From Ruminococcus flavefaciens (GTDB lineage: Bacteria; Bacillota; Clostridia; Oscillospirales; Ruminococcaceae): a DNA stretch of 64,000 bases. The notes under the pieces are model-generated. The model was given only the letters and a program-made list of their open reading frames with translations. It was not told the DNA's origin and searched no databases. The stretch's first letter is position 1. Each line of letters begins with the position of its first letter. The DNA lies in assembly GCA_902777125.1 (NCBI GenBank), contig CACYSQ010000008.1, forward strand, positions 1-64,000, given 5' to 3'. A program made the position numbers and the translations under genes. Positions 15,228-24,505 of the stretch are shown in pieces.

Positions 15228-17237
15228 TTATGCCCTGCCGAACTGCCGCTCGATATTGGACTTGCTCAGCGTGAATATGACCGGTCTGCCGTGAGGACAG
15301 TGGCGTATCGTATCATCGGAGTAGACCCTGTCCGCAAGAGCCTGCAATTCCTCGGGAGTGTTCTTGTCATTGCCGCGTATCGCCGATTTGCAGGCAACCG
15401 TGTGCAGGAGGTCATCGAGGGCATGGGACTGTGGATCGTGCTTGTTGAGCCGGAGGTTCTTCGCTATCTCCGCGATTATCTCCTCCATGTCGAGCTCCAT
15501 GATAAACGTGGGAACGGCTGTTGCTACCGCGCACGGACGTTCCGAAAAATCGAACCGGAAGCCCATGTCCTCCAGCAGAGCGGTGTTTTCCTCCAGCGCC
15601 GAGAAATCGTCCCCCGCAAGCAGAACTCTCACGCCCGTGATGAGCCCCTGACTGTACTGCCGGCAGTTTCGGCGTTTCAGGTCCTCGAAGATTATCCTCT
15701 CGTGGGCAGCGTGTTTGTCGATCATTATCATGGTCTTGTCCTCAGCCTCGGCGATGATGTAAACGCCGAACATCTCCCCTATCACGCGAAGCTTGGGCTT
15801 TTCCGTCCATACCGAGGGAACAGGCTCCGCCGGCTTTTCCGGCTCGGCAGTCCTTGTGAGACTGCTCTGGCTGATGTAGCTGAAGCCCTCGACCTTCTCA
15901 GGCTCGGCAGCGGTCTCACTGTTATCTTGCGGAACGCTTTCCTGCACCTGTACAGGTGCATCGCCGAAGTCCTCCGCCTCATCGGAACTGTCGTCCGGAA
16001 CTTCGGGAGGTGCCGGAAGCTTTACTTCCCGGGGCTTTTCCTCAGTCCTGTTATATGCCGTAAACGGCGCAATATACGCGGTCTCCGGCTCATCAGATGC
16101 GGTCTCCACGGTCTTTGGAGCCGTAAGCTGCTTTTCAGCCTCGGCTATCTTGTCAACGGGCGTGAACATGAACTCCTGCTGCTTCATTTCCGGCTGCTCG
16201 AACGGCTTTTCCGTCCAGTCCACGCGCTTTTTCAGCTCAAATTCGTACAGCAGGTCAGCCTCCATGAAGGCGTTCCGGACCGCGTAATATATCGCGTCCG
16301 AGACCTTTTTCTCGTCCGTGAAGCGCACCTCAGCCTTTGCCGGGTGGATATTGACGTCCATAGCCGACGGTGCAAGGTCTATCAGAAGCACGCAGGCAGG
16401 GAATTTTCCGGTCATTATCATGTTGGTGTAGGCACTTTCGAGAGCCGCCGTGCAGAGCCTTGAACGGACATATCTGCCGTTCACGAAGAAGTTCTGGAAG
16501 CTCCTGTTTGCCCGGGAATACAGCGGTTTTACGGTAAATCCGCTGACCCTGACGCCCTCATAGGTGAAGTCCACCGGTATCATATCGCGGGCAAGGTCCT
16601 TGCCGTAGACCGCATATATCGCCGAATAGAGCTCTCCGTCGCCGGAGGAGTTGAACTCCGTGCGGTTGTCCCTTATCAGCTTGAACGCGATATCGGGACG
16701 TGACATGGTTATCTTCTGTAGTATCTGACTGACCGCATTTCCCTCTGTTACGTCCTTTTTGAGGAACTTCCGTCTCGCGGGGACGTTGTAGAAAAGGTCG
16801 CGGATTATCATGGTCGTGCCGTCGGGACAGCCTCCCCTCTCGTGGGAAAGCTCCTCGCTGCCGGAGATCTTGTAGATCGTGCCGAGCTCCTCACCGCGCT
16901 GCTTGGTCATGACCTCGACCTCGGCAACTGCCGAAACAGAGGCAAGAGCCTCGCCGCGGAAGCCGAGTGTCATAATGCTGTCAAGGTCGGAGGCAGCGGC
17001 TATCTTGCTGGTGGCATGACGCAGAAACGCCTTCGGTACCTCGTCAAACGGCATACCGCAGCCGTCGTCCGTGACGCGCATATAGGTCGCGCCGCCGTTT
17101 TTTATCTCGACTGTAATGTGTCTTGCACCGGAGTCGATGGAATTTTCCACAAGCTCCTTTATTACGGAAGCCGGACGCTCAATGACCTCTCCGGCTGCTA
17201 TAAGCTCGGATATCTCCTTGCTGAGTACATTTATCAC
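15228..17237 (-). CDS. mutL: DNA mismatch repair protein MutL
   Basis: The GHKL ATPase domain has IAAGEVIERPASVIKELVEN, DDGCGM and GFRGEALASV; the C-terminal domain has the endonuclease motif DKHAAHERIIFE and the zinc-site motif CPHGRP. This is therefore the nicking type of MutL found in bacteria without MutH. A Glu/Pro-rich linker of about 100 residues joins the halves. I read the start as GTG at 17237, seven bases after GGAGG. Its partner MutS is encoded 8 kb upstream on the same strand. Confidence 0.96.
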   Translation of the reverse strand: MINVLSKEISELIAAGEVIERPASVIKELVENSIDSGARHITVEIKNGGATYMRVTDDGCGMPFDEVPKAFLRHATSKIAAASDLDSIMTLGFRGEALASVSAVAEVEVMTKQRGEELGTIYKISGSEELSHERGGCPDGTTMIIRDLFYNVPARRKFLKKDVTEGNAVSQILQKITMSRPDIAFKLIRDNRTEFNSSGDGELYSAIYAVYGKDLARDMIPVDFTYEGVRVSGFTVKPLYSRANRSFQNFFVNGRYVRSRLCTAALESAYTNMIMTGKFPACVLLIDLAPSAMDVNIHPAKAEVRFTDEKKVSDAIYYAVRNAFMEADLLYEFELKKRVDWTEKPFEQPEMKQQEFMFTPVDKIAEAEKQLTAPKTVETASDEPETAYIAPFTAYNRTEEKPREVKLPAPPEVPDDSSDEAEDFGDAPVQVQESVPQDNSETAAEPEKVEGFSYISQSSLTRTAEPEKPAEPVPSVWTEKPKLRVIGEMFGVYIIAEAEDKTMIMIDKHAAHERIIFEDLKRRNCRQYSQGLITGVRVLLAGDDFSALEENTALLEDMGFRFDFSERPCAVATAVPTFIMELDMEEIIAEIAKNLRLNKHDPQSHALDDLLHTVACKSAIRGNDKNTPEELQALADRVYSDDTIRHCPHGRPVIFTLSKSNIERQFGRA

Positions 17238-17264
17238 TGTTTTTCCTCCATTTTAGGCAGTTCT

Positions 17265-17477
17265 TAGTTATCAGTGCATAGTGCTTAGAAGCAAGAAATC
17301 AGAAAGTAGAGAGTAGAAAGCAGCTATTAGACGTTAGCCGTTAGCTATTAGCTAAAAATATTGCTGTCGCGATATTATTTCAAATCCGTCTGCCGGGAGG
17401 CAGACACCATAAGCTAAAGGCTAACGGCTTTTAACTATGCACTATGAACTAAGAACTACTTTCTACTTTCTGATCAC
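17265..17477. repeat. low-complexity and inverted repeat tract between miaB and mutL
   Basis: The 240-base gap holds no gene. It contains AGACGTTAGCCGTTAGCTATTAGC (17329-17352) and, inverted, AGCTAAAGGCTAACGGC (17412-17428), which can pair into a long hairpin; a GTCTGCC/GGCAGAC stem; and stretches such as ACTATGCACTATGAACTAAG and ACTTTCTACTTTCTGATCAC that recur elsewhere in the window. Confidence 0.6.
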
Positions 17478-18851
17478 TTAGCTCTCAATTCTTCTTCCGA
17501 CGACAGCCCAGTTCATAGCACCGGTTATCTCGACATCGACGAAGCTGCCGATAAGCGAAGGCTCGCCCTCAAATTCCACGATGATGAACTCGCTGCTCTT
17601 GCCGGTCAGGAAGCCCTTTTTCTTCTTCGATACGTCGTCTGCGAGGACACGCATCGTCCTCCCGATGAACCGCTTGTAGTGCTCGGTGGATATCTCCCTC
17701 TGCACCTCAAGAAGCTCCCTCATGCGCTGTCCTTTGACCTCCTCGGAAGTGCCGTCCGGCATCTCCGCAGCCTTGGTGCCCGACCGTTTCGAGTAGATGA
17801 AAGAGTAGATATTGTCGTATTTCACGCGTTTTATGAGGTCGATAGTCGCTTGGAAGTCCTCGTCCGACTCGTCCGGGAAGCCGACTATTATATCGGTCGT
17901 TAGTGAGAAATCCGGGTCGCGCTCATAGATGCGGTCAACTATCGAGAGGTACTTTTCGGCTGTATAGCGCCGGTTCATTCGCCTGAGGACCTCGCTGCTG
18001 CCGCTCTGGACCGGGAGATGCAGGTGCTTTGCGACCTTATCGCACTCGAATATCGCGTCTATCAGCTCATCGGAGGCGTCCTTCGGGTGGGAGGACATGA
18101 AGCGCACGATGAAATCGCCGTCTATCGCGTTTATCTCCCTGAGAAGCTGCGGAAAGCTCATCTCTCCGCCGAGATCGCTGCCGTAGGAATTGACGTTCTG
18201 ACCAAGCAGCATTATCTCCTTGTAGCCCTTCGCGGCGAGCTCCCTGACCTCCGCGATTATGTCCTCAGGACGGCGGCTGCGTTCTCTGCCCCTGACGTAG
18301 GGTACGATGCAGTAGGTGCAGAAGTTGTTGCAGCCGAACATTATCGGCACGGAAGCCTTGAAGCTGCTCTCCCTTATCTGCGGAACGGCTGCCGAAAAAT
18401 CGCCGTATTCGGCTATATCCTCACCGTAGCGCACACCTCTGAGCCTGTCCATGAGAAGTGCCGGGAGACCGCTTATCGCGGACGTTCCGAGGACGATATC
18501 GACCTGCGGATATGAACGCTTAATCTTCTCTGCGATATGGCTCTGAGCGGTCATGCAGCCTGCGATGCCGATTATGAGGGAGGGCTTTGTCTCCTTGAGC
18601 TTTTTCATGCTGCCGACAATGCCGAAGACCCTGTCCTCGGCAGACTCCCTGACAGCACAGGTGTTGAGGATAATGAGGTCAGCCTCGTTCTCGTCCTCTG
18701 TGAAGCCGAAGCCCATTTCGCTGAGAAGTCCCTTTATCTTTTCGCCGTCCGAGACATTGAGCTGACAGCCGAAGCTCCGCACAAGGGCAGTATGTCTGTG
18801 TTCGCCGTAATAAGCCTTTATCTCGCTGATGATTTCGCTGTTTCCGTTCAA
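17478..18851 (-). CDS. miaB: tRNA-2-methylthio-N6-dimethylallyladenosine synthase
   Basis: MiaB is a radical SAM methylthiotransferase acting after MiaA on A37. The N-terminal MTTase domain has SFGCQLNVSDGEKI and LNTCAVRESAEDRVFG. The radical SAM cluster is CNNFCTYCIVPYVRGRERSR, and a C-terminal TRAM domain follows. I set a TTG start at 18851 because AGAGGTGCGGT precedes it. The in-frame ATG at 18923 would add 24 residues and overlaps the -35 box of the promoter. From TTG the protein has 457 residues, close to family length. Confidence 0.95.
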   Translation of the reverse strand: MNGNSEIISEIKAYYGEHRHTALVRSFGCQLNVSDGEKIKGLLSEMGFGFTEDENEADLIILNTCAVRESAEDRVFGIVGSMKKLKETKPSLIIGIAGCMTAQSHIAEKIKRSYPQVDIVLGTSAISGLPALLMDRLRGVRYGEDIAEYGDFSAAVPQIRESSFKASVPIMFGCNNFCTYCIVPYVRGRERSRRPEDIIAEVRELAAKGYKEIMLLGQNVNSYGSDLGGEMSFPQLLREINAIDGDFIVRFMSSHPKDASDELIDAIFECDKVAKHLHLPVQSGSSEVLRRMNRRYTAEKYLSIVDRIYERDPDFSLTTDIIVGFPDESDEDFQATIDLIKRVKYDNIYSFIYSKRSGTKAAEMPDGTSEEVKGQRMRELLEVQREISTEHYKRFIGRTMRVLADDVSKKKKGFLTGKSSEFIIVEFEGEPSLIGSFVDVEITGAMNWAVVGRRIES

Positions 18852-18894
18852 AACCGCACCTCTTTCCGCTCTCCATAAAAGAGCATATATAGTT

Positions 18895-18923
18895 ATTATA
18901 ACATATCTCCGGCGGTATTTCAA
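18895..18923 (-). promoter_or_regulatory. sigma-A promoter of miaB
   Basis: Minus strand TTGAAA (18918-18923) and TATAAT (18895-18900) are separated by 17 bases, with an extended TGT before the -10 box. It lies 44 bases upstream of the TTG start of miaB. Its position also argues against the longer miaB reading frame. Confidence 0.8.
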
Positions 18924-18971
18924 GCATTTTACCGCAGGCTAACGCCGCTTGCCGCTCTGAGAGATCAGAAA

Positions 18972-19251
18972 GTAGGGGTCGGCGTCCTCGACGTCCCACG
19001 TCTTACGTTGCGGCAAACACGAACCATATTCCGTGGGGAACGCCGCCCTCGGCATTCCTTGCCTTTCGATGCAGCAAACAAGACACGTTTGTAGGGGCGC
19101 ATTCCGTGCACCCGGGGATTATCGTAAAAATGCCAGAACCATTCTGTAGTGACGCCGTATCTGCATAATGAAAGGGACGCCCGGAGGCGTCCCTACACAA
19201 TGTTTCAGCATTGTTATTCCTGAACATCGGGCGTATAATATCCGCCCCTAC
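18972..19251. repeat. cluster of five palindromic intergenic repeats
   Basis: The 490-base gap between miaB and htpG holds no gene. It has at least five ~25-bp palindromes: 18972-18999 (GTAGGGGTCGGCGTCCTCGA...), 19035-19058 (GGGGAACGCCGCCC...), 19091-19117 (GTAGGGGCGCATTCCGTG...), 19173-19197 (GGGACGCCCGGAGGCGTCCC) and 19228-19251 (CGGGCGTATAATATCCGCCC). They share a flanking GTAGGG/CCCTAC and differ in the core, and lie in both orientations. Confidence 0.8.
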
Positions 19252-19341
19252 AATTAAACTGCCGTGTGCGAACGGAGACAGTACCTTCTCCACGAACGCA
19301 AGCCCCTTAGGGGCGACCCGTGGAAAACAGGCGTATGCCTG

Positions 19342-21237
19342 TCACATCAGCTCGCAGATGAGGTTGGAGAATTCGACCGGATCCTCGATGCTCAGACCCT
19401 CGATGAGAAGCGCCTGGTCGTAGAGTAGCTTAGCGTACTTGCCGAGCTTGTCCTTGTCGCCGGAAATGCTCTGGAGCTTGCCGAATATTTCGTGCTCCGG
19501 GTTTATCTCGAGCACCCTCTGAGCCTGTATCTTCTCGGTATTCGGCAGAGAATTGAGCACCTTCTCCATTTCGAGGGAGATATCGCCCTCGCTTGTAAGG
19601 CATACCGGGTGCGAACGGAGCCTCTGCGAGAGAACTACCTTTGCTACCTTGCCGGAAAGAGCCTCCGAGAGCTCCTTGAGAAGGTCGGAGTTCTCCTCCT
19701 CCTTAGCCTTGAGCTCCTCCTTTTTGTCGTCAGTCTCGATGCCGAGGTCGTCAGCGGAAACAGAGCGGAACTCCTTGTCCTTGTACTGGTGGAGTGCCTT
19801 TACAGCGAACTCGTCCACGCTGTCGGTGAGGTAGAGTATCTCATAGCCCTTGTCGCGGATAAGCTCGGACTGCGGGAGCTGCTCGATACGCGCGATGCTC
19901 TCGCCTGTTGCGTAGTAGATGTACTTCTGCTCCTCGCTCATGCCGGTAACGTACTCGTCGAGTGTAACGAGCTTCTTCTCCTTGGAGGAGGTGAACATGA
20001 TGAGCTCCTGAAGCTTGTCCTTGTGCATACCGTAATCGCTGTAAACGCCGTATTTAAGCTGTAGACCGAAAGCCTCCCAGAACTTTTCGTAGCTTTCGCG
20101 GTCGTTCTTCAGCATCTTTTTCAGCTCACTGCTGATGGTCTTTTCGATGCTCTTGGAGATAGCCTTGAGCTGACGGTCGTGCTGGAGCATCTCACGGGAA
20201 ATGTTCAGCGATAAGTCCTCGCTGTCAACGAGACCCTTCACGAAGCTGAAATAGTCCGGGAGAAGGTCGGCGCACTTGTCCATGATGAGGACGCCGTTCG
20301 AGTAGAGCTGGAGACCCTTTTCGTACTCCCTTGAATAGTAGTCGAAAGGAGCTTTTGACGGTATATAGAGCAATGCGTTGTATGCAGGCATCTCGTTGCT
20401 GATGTGGGAATATTTCAGCGGCTCATTGTAATCGTAGAACTTCTCGGTGTAGAAGTGCTTGTAGTCCTCCTCTTTGAGCTCGGACTTGTTCTTTTTCCAG
20501 AGCGGCACCATGCTGTTGAGGGTCTCGATCTCGATGTAATCCTCGTATTCAAGGGGCTTATTGGCTGCCTTGTCCTCCTCGGACTGCTCCTTCGGACGGC
20601 TGTGGGTCATCTCCATTTTAATGGGGAAACGGATATAGTCGGAATACTTCTTGACGAGAGCCTTTATCCTGTACTGTTCGAGGAATTCGGAATAGTTCTC
20701 GTCCTCGGTATCGTCGAGCATTTCGAGGATTATCTCGGTACCGGTGCTCTGCTTGTCGGCCTCGGAAATGGTGTAGCCGTCAATGCCCTCGGACTCCCAC
20801 TTGTAAGCCTTGTCGCTGCCGTAAGCCTTGGATATGACAGTTACCTTCTTTGCGACCATGAATGCGGAGTAGAAGCCTACGCCGAACTGTCCGATTATCT
20901 GGTTATCCTCCTCGAGCTTGTTCTCGTTCTTGAACTTGAACGAGCCGCTGTTGGCGATAGTACCGAGGTTGTTTTCGAGCTCCTCCTCGGTCATGCCGAT
21001 ACCGTTATCGGTAATGGTGAGGGTCTTCTTTTCGGGGTCGGACTTTATCCATATAGCGAAATCGTCCTTGCTCAGACCTACCTTATCGTCGGTGAGGGAC
21101 TTGAAATAGAGCTTGTCGATAGCATCGCTGGCGTTTGATATGAGCTCTCTCAGAAAGATCTCCTTATGAGTGTAGATAGAGTGGATCATCATTTCGAGGA
21201 GTCGTTTTGACTCTGCCTTGAACTGCTTTGTTTCCAT
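19342..21237 (-). CDS. htpG: molecular chaperone HtpG (bacterial Hsp90)
   Basis: The 631-residue chaperone has the GHKL ATPase N-domain ([23 protein letters not shown] and [12 protein letters not shown]), the middle domain ([19 protein letters not shown]) and the C-terminal dimerisation domain. It remodels client proteins in an ATP cycle. A CIRCE operator lies directly between the promoter and the start, so control by the HrcA repressor is expected. It ends by a gap rich in palindromic repeats. Confidence 0.97.
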   Translation of the reverse strand: METKQFKAESKRLLEMMIHSIYTHKEIFLRELISNASDAIDKLYFKSLTDDKVGLSKDDFAIWIKSDPEKKTLTITDNGIGMTEEELENNLGTIANSGSFKFKNENKLEEDNQIIGQFGVGFYSAFMVAKKVTVISKAYGSDKAYKWESEGIDGYTISEADKQSTGTEIILEMLDDTEDENYSEFLEQYRIKALVKKYSDYIRFPIKMEMTHSRPKEQSEEDKAANKPLEYEDYIEIETLNSMVPLWKKNKSELKEEDYKHFYTEKFYDYNEPLKYSHISNEMPAYNALLYIPSKAPFDYYSREYEKGLQLYSNGVLIMDKCADLLPDYFSFVKGLVDSEDLSLNISREMLQHDRQLKAISKSIEKTISSELKKMLKNDRESYEKFWEAFGLQLKYGVYSDYGMHKDKLQELIMFTSSKEKKLVTLDEYVTGMSEEQKYIYYATGESIARIEQLPQSELIRDKGYEILYLTDSVDEFAVKALHQYKDKEFRSVSADDLGIETDDKKEELKAKEEENSDLLKELSEALSGKVAKVVLSQRLRSHPVCLTSEGDISLEMEKVLNSLPNTEKIQAQRVLEINPEHEIFGKLQSISGDKDKLGKYAKLLYDQALLIEGLSIEDPVEFSNLICELM

Positions 21238-21260
21238 TTAAAACATCTCCGTGTCATATT

Positions 21261-21287
21261 TTAGCACTCTCTATGTTCGAGTGCTAA
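21261..21287. promoter_or_regulatory. CIRCE operator (HrcA binding site) of htpG
   Basis: TTAGCACTC, nine bases, then GAGTGCTAA is a perfect CIRCE inverted repeat. It sits 23 bases upstream of the htpG ATG and just downstream of the -10 box, the usual place for HrcA repression. In Bacillus subtilis htpG is not in the HrcA regulon, so this wiring differs from the textbook case. Confidence 0.95.
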
Positions 21288-21291
21288 TACA

Positions 21292-21320
21292 AGTATATAA
21301 CTTCCTGCTGTAAAAATCAA
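21292..21320 (-). promoter_or_regulatory. sigma-A promoter of htpG
   Basis: Minus strand TTGATT (21315-21320) and TATACT (21292-21297) are 17 bases apart. The CIRCE element starts four bases downstream of the -10 box, so HrcA would occlude the start site. Confidence 0.8.
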
Positions 21321-21368
21321 GTCCGTTCACAGAAAGTTTACAATTTGTTCATATTGTGCTGCAAGGCA

Positions 21369-21502
21369 CGGGCAGATAATATCCGCCCCTACAGTTTAAT
21401 TTTTGATACTTGCATCGTAATACGCGGGCACACACTGTACGCCCCTACAAAACGTTTCATGTTTGTCTCAACGTAACTCCGGGCGTCGAAACAACGTCCC
21501 TA
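21369..21502. repeat. three palindromic intergenic repeats upstream of htpG
   Basis: The 375-base gap between ilvE and htpG has the htpG control region at its right end. Three palindromes of the common family follow: 21369-21393 (CGGGCAGATAATATCCGCCCC), 21425-21448 (CGGGCACACACTGTACGCCCC) and 21479-21502 (CGGGCGTCGAAACAACGTCCC). A CCATTCTCAATTCTGAATTCTC low-complexity tract (21546-21568) comes next. No gene is seen. Confidence 0.75.
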
Positions 21503-21583
21503 CAATAAATTCAGATCCGCCCGCGTCAGCGGACACCACCATTCTCCATTCTCAATTCTGAATTCTCAATTTAATTACGCATT

Positions 21584-21607
21584 AAAAAAGGACGCCCGAA
21601 GGCGTCC
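21584..21607 (-). terminator. rho-independent terminator of ilvE
   Basis: On the minus strand GGACGCC (21601-21607), a four-base loop TTCG and GGCGTCC (21590-21596) are followed by TTTTTT. It lies seven bases after the ilvE stop codon. The stem resembles the palindrome repeats, suggesting a repeat recruited as a terminator. Confidence 0.85.
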
Positions 21608-21613
21608 CTTTCA

Positions 21614-22681
21614 TTACTCGACCGGTACGATCCAGCCGAATGTATCCTCGATCTTGCCCCACTGGATACCTGTCATAGTATCGTAGAGCATCTGTGAGAT
21701 CTTGCCGATCTTGTTGCCGTTGATCTCCATAACCTTGTCGTTCCACTTGAGGTGGCCTACAGGAGAGATTACAGCAGCGGTACCTGTACCGAATACCTCA
21801 TCGAGCTTGCCGTTGTCATAGGCATCAGCGATCTCCTGAATGTCGATGCGTCTTTCCTCTACCTCGAGGCCCTTTGACTTGCAGACCTCGATAGCGGACT
21901 TTCTTGTGATTCCGGGGAGGATAGAGCCCTGAAGCATAGGTGTAACGACCTTGCCGTCGATAACGAAGAAGATGTTCATAGCGCCTACTTCCTCGATGTA
22001 CTTCTGCTCAACACCGTCGAGCCAGAGTACCTGAGAGTAGTTCTGCTTGTGAGCCTCGTCCTGACCGATGAGTGAAGCGGCGTAGTTTCCGCCTGTCTTT
22101 GCAAAGCCCATACCGCCTCTTACTGCACGGACGTACTTGCTCTCAACGTAGATATTTACAGGGTTGAGACCGCTCTCGTAGTATGCGCCGGAGGGTGAGA
22201 GGATTATCATGAAGAGATAGTGCTCACCGGGCTTAACGCCGAGGAACGGGTCAACTGCGATGATGAACGGACGGATATAAAGGGACTCGCCCTCCTTGCT
22301 GGGAACCCAGTCCTTCTCGACCTTGAGAAGCTCCATGAGGCACTTCATAGCGAGGTCCTCGGGAAGCTCCGGGATAACAAGTCTCTCGTTGGACTTGTTG
22401 AGACGCTTGAAGTTCTCCTGCGGACGGAAGAGCTGGACCTTGTTGTCAGCAGTTCTGTAAGCCTTCAGGCCCTCGAAAACCTCCTGACCGTAGTGGAAGC
22501 ACATAGCGGCCGGAGAGAGGTCGATATTGCCGTAGGGACGGATCTCGGGATCATGCCAGCCCTGACCCTCATCATAGGGCATAATGAGCATATAGTCTGT
22601 GAAGATGTGGCCGAAGCCGAGCTTATCGCCGGGCTTGGGCTTAGCCTTGAGCTGGTCTGCTTTTACGAATTTGATTTCCAT
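21614..22681 (-). CDS. ilvE: branched-chain amino acid aminotransferase
   Basis: This PLP enzyme of fold type IV interconverts Leu, Ile and Val with their 2-oxo acids. The PLP lysine is in [15 protein letters not shown], with the class signature from [15 protein letters not shown] through [11 protein letters not shown]. Length is 355 residues from ATG 22681, nine bases after AGAAGG; an in-frame TTG three codons earlier touches that site. A hairpin terminator follows directly. A 44-codon membrane-peptide gene lies 24 bases upstream, probably on the same transcript. Confidence 0.96.
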   Translation of the reverse strand: MEIKFVKADQLKAKPKPGDKLGFGHIFTDYMLIMPYDEGQGWHDPEIRPYGNIDLSPAAMCFHYGQEVFEGLKAYRTADNKVQLFRPQENFKRLNKSNERLVIPELPEDLAMKCLMELLKVEKDWVPSKEGESLYIRPFIIAVDPFLGVKPGEHYLFMIILSPSGAYYESGLNPVNIYVESKYVRAVRGGMGFAKTGGNYAASLIGQDEAHKQNYSQVLWLDGVEQKYIEEVGAMNIFFVIDGKVVTPMLQGSILPGITRKSAIEVCKSKGLEVEERRIDIQEIADAYDNGKLDEVFGTGTAAVISPVGHLKWNDKVMEINGNKIGKISQMLYDTMTGIQWGKIEDTFGWIVPVE

Positions 22682-22705
22682 TTCATTCAACCTTCTTTTA
22701 AGTAT

Positions 22706-22840
22706 TTATGCTGCCGGTACGCTGACCGGGATATAGTGCTTCTCGAACAGTCTTCTGCAAACGATGATGCAGGCTGCACTGAGCCCTGCCGCACAGACTG
22801 TCGCCGCGGCTGCGGCAAAAATGATCTTTCCGTGCTTCAT
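22706..22840 (-). CDS. 44-residue membrane peptide upstream of ilvE, unknown
   Basis: An ATG preceded by AGGAGGAGATATC opens 44 codons. The product starts MKHGKIIFAAAAATV, has one Ala/Cys-rich membrane helix (residues about 6-27) containing three cysteines, then an RRLFEKHY segment and the end SVPAA. A good promoter (22897-22925) stands 57 bases upstream. It does not look like a leader peptide for attenuation, since Leu, Ile and Val codons are not clustered. Strong signals make it a likely gene, but I recognise no family. Confidence 0.6.
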   Translation of the reverse strand: MKHGKIIFAAAAATVCAAGLSAACIIVCRRLFEKHYIPVSVPAA

Positions 22841-22896
22841 GATATCTCCTCCTGTCAGTGGTACGTCAGCCGCCTCTCCATTGAGGTACTGATTTC

Positions 22897-22925
22897 ATTA
22901 TAGCACACTGAAAATGAGAATGCAA
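22897..22925 (-). promoter_or_regulatory. sigma-A promoter of the small peptide gene and ilvE
   Basis: Minus strand TTGCAT (22920-22925) and TATAAT (22897-22902) are separated by 17 bases, with extended TGC before the -10 box. It begins 27 bases after the preceding lipoprotein gene ends. Confidence 0.78.
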
Positions 22926-22952
22926 GAGTTTGAGGAAAAATTCTCCTGTTTC

Positions 22953-23696
22953 TCACATCATCAGCAGATTAGCAGCTGAAAGATACCATCTTCCGTTGAT
23001 GCAGATGCACAACAGGTCATCCTGTATGAGCGAGACGCCATAGCCTTCATCGTCCGGGTCTTCATACCACAGATCATACGCTACCGCTTTTTCAACGCCG
23101 AGATCGAGATACATCTGATCCAAGCTGTCCTTATCATCGGCCTCAGCAAACGCTTTTCGGACATCGTCCATATCTACTTCTCTAAAATTGCTGCGATCGA
23201 AGTGCCATTTGTCGGAATAAATGCCCTCATCCTCATAATCCTCCAATTTAAGGAGAAAATCCATTATTCCCTCTGAAAAGGCATCTATAACACCTTCTTC
23301 GGTCACCGTTTCACCGGATTCCTCGCTGTTGATCTCATTGAGGTAGTCAATGGTATACCTCAGATCGGGCTTGTAGATCATCTGCTCCACCTTGAGAGCA
23401 AGCTTTTTAAGAACTCTCATTTCAGCAGCCGGATTATCCCCTTCAACCAAATCATAAAACTCAAAAGGAATGCTTGTGTATGCGTCGAGAAGCTCATCGG
23501 GTGAACCGAAGCTCAGCTGCTCATAGTCAAAGCCGTAATCGTCCTCTGCGGGAACAACGCCCTTTAAGCCAGCCTCCCAACCGGCGGAAGACTTTCCCGA
23601 GCCGGCATCATCACCGTCGTCATCATCTCCGCAGCCTGCAAGTGACATTACTGTGAATGCCGCAAGAAAACCTGCAATTATTCTTTTTAGATCCAT
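22953..23696 (-). CDS. acidic lipoprotein, unknown function
   Basis: The precursor of 247 residues has a lipoprotein signal with lipobox LAGC (Cys22), followed by an Asp-rich linker (GDDDDGDDAGSG). The mature part is acidic, with several Asp/Glu-Tyr clusters (PAEDDYGFDYEQL, LEDYEDEGIYSDKWHFDR) and a C-terminal beta-rich end, CICINGRWYLSAANLL, seen in many clostridial lipoproteins. The ATG follows GGAGGAACG. It starts 15 bases after the radical SAM gene ends. I assign no function. Confidence 0.75.
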   Translation of the reverse strand: MDLKRIIAGFLAAFTVMSLAGCGDDDDGDDAGSGKSSAGWEAGLKGVVPAEDDYGFDYEQLSFGSPDELLDAYTSIPFEFYDLVEGDNPAAEMRVLKKLALKVEQMIYKPDLRYTIDYLNEINSEESGETVTEEGVIDAFSEGIMDFLLKLEDYEDEGIYSDKWHFDRSNFREVDMDDVRKAFAEADDKDSLDQMYLDLGVEKAVAYDLWYEDPDDEGYGVSLIQDDLLCICINGRWYLSAANLLMM

Positions 23697-23711
23697 GAAA
23701 ACGTTCCTCCG

Positions 23712-24326
23712 TCAGTCGTCGAACTTCCTCACTCTGAGGACAGCACCGAGTTTTTCGGCTATTTCACGCGATGCGTCTATCTGCTCCTGCGGGATAACGT
23801 CCACGACGGACATCACAACGTCAGCCTTTCCTGTGGCAACGCAGTCCGCAGTGAACTGCTGCATTGCCGTGAAAGCGTTTGAAAAGCGCGGACGTGTCAC
23901 CTTCATGTACTCATCCTCGGTACCGGCATTGAGGCTGACGGAAACGGTATCGACCGCCGTGCAGAGCTCTTCCGCGATGCTCCTGCCGTTGACGAGGTCG
24001 CCGAGACCATTGGTATTTATGCGGAGCTTAGCCTCCGGACAGACCTCCTTTATCCAGCCTGCGATGCTCACAACGGTATCAATGCGCTCGGTAGGCTCAC
24101 CGTAGCCGCAGAAGACGATCTCGCCGTATTTTGAGAGGTCGCGCTTACCGAGGTCAGCCTTTATCTCGTCCTCGGAGGGCTCATGCTCGAGCCAGAGCGG
24201 GTCGGAGCCGTAAGCGCCGTCAGCGTGGCTGCGAATGCAGAAGGTGCAGGCGCAGGGACACTTATTTGTGAAATTGAGGTAGAGGTTATCCCCGACCTCA
24301 TACGAAATAGTCATTGCCTTTTTCAT
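23712..24326 (-). CDS. TatD-associated radical SAM protein
   Basis: The 204-residue protein has the radical SAM cluster CPCACTFC (Cx3Cx2C) early, in NFTNKCPCACTFCIRSHADG, then GEIVFCGYGEPTERID and LRINTNGLGDL, and a short barrel. This matches the small family often encoded beside a TatD nuclease; its reaction is unknown. Here tatD is 8 kb away on the opposite strand (32250-33032), so the usual linkage has been broken. The ATG follows AGGAGGCAATGCC. Confidence 0.82.
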   Translation of the reverse strand: MKKAMTISYEVGDNLYLNFTNKCPCACTFCIRSHADGAYGSDPLWLEHEPSEDEIKADLGKRDLSKYGEIVFCGYGEPTERIDTVVSIAGWIKEVCPEAKLRINTNGLGDLVNGRSIAEELCTAVDTVSVSLNAGTEDEYMKVTRPRFSNAFTAMQQFTADCVATGKADVVMSVVDVIPQEQIDASREIAEKLGAVLRVRKFDD

Positions 24327-24405
24327 GGCATTGCCTCCTTTTCAAATCTTCTTGCAGAGGACGGCGTCCCCTGTCATAATGATGCGACAATCCAAAAGCC
24401 ATTCG

Positions 24406-24494
24406 CAGGGGCGAACATCGTTTGCCCGCGCCGTTTGTATTTATTCCCAGCAGCGTATTCGGTAATCCCCCGGGCGGATAATATCCGCCCCTAC
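24406..24494. repeat. two palindromic intergenic repeats
   Basis: The 179-base gap contains GCAGGGGCGAACATCGTTTGCCCGC (24406-24430) and CGGGCGGATAATATCCGCCCCTAC (24471-24494), both of the window-wide palindrome family. No gene is seen. Confidence 0.75.
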
Positions 24495-24505
24495 GATCTT
24501 ACCTC

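Noticed and set aside
18972-19251. CRISPR array
   Set aside because: The clustered repeats are palindromes with variable cores, different spacing and both orientations. There is no constant repeat with regular unique spacers, and no cas genes are present.
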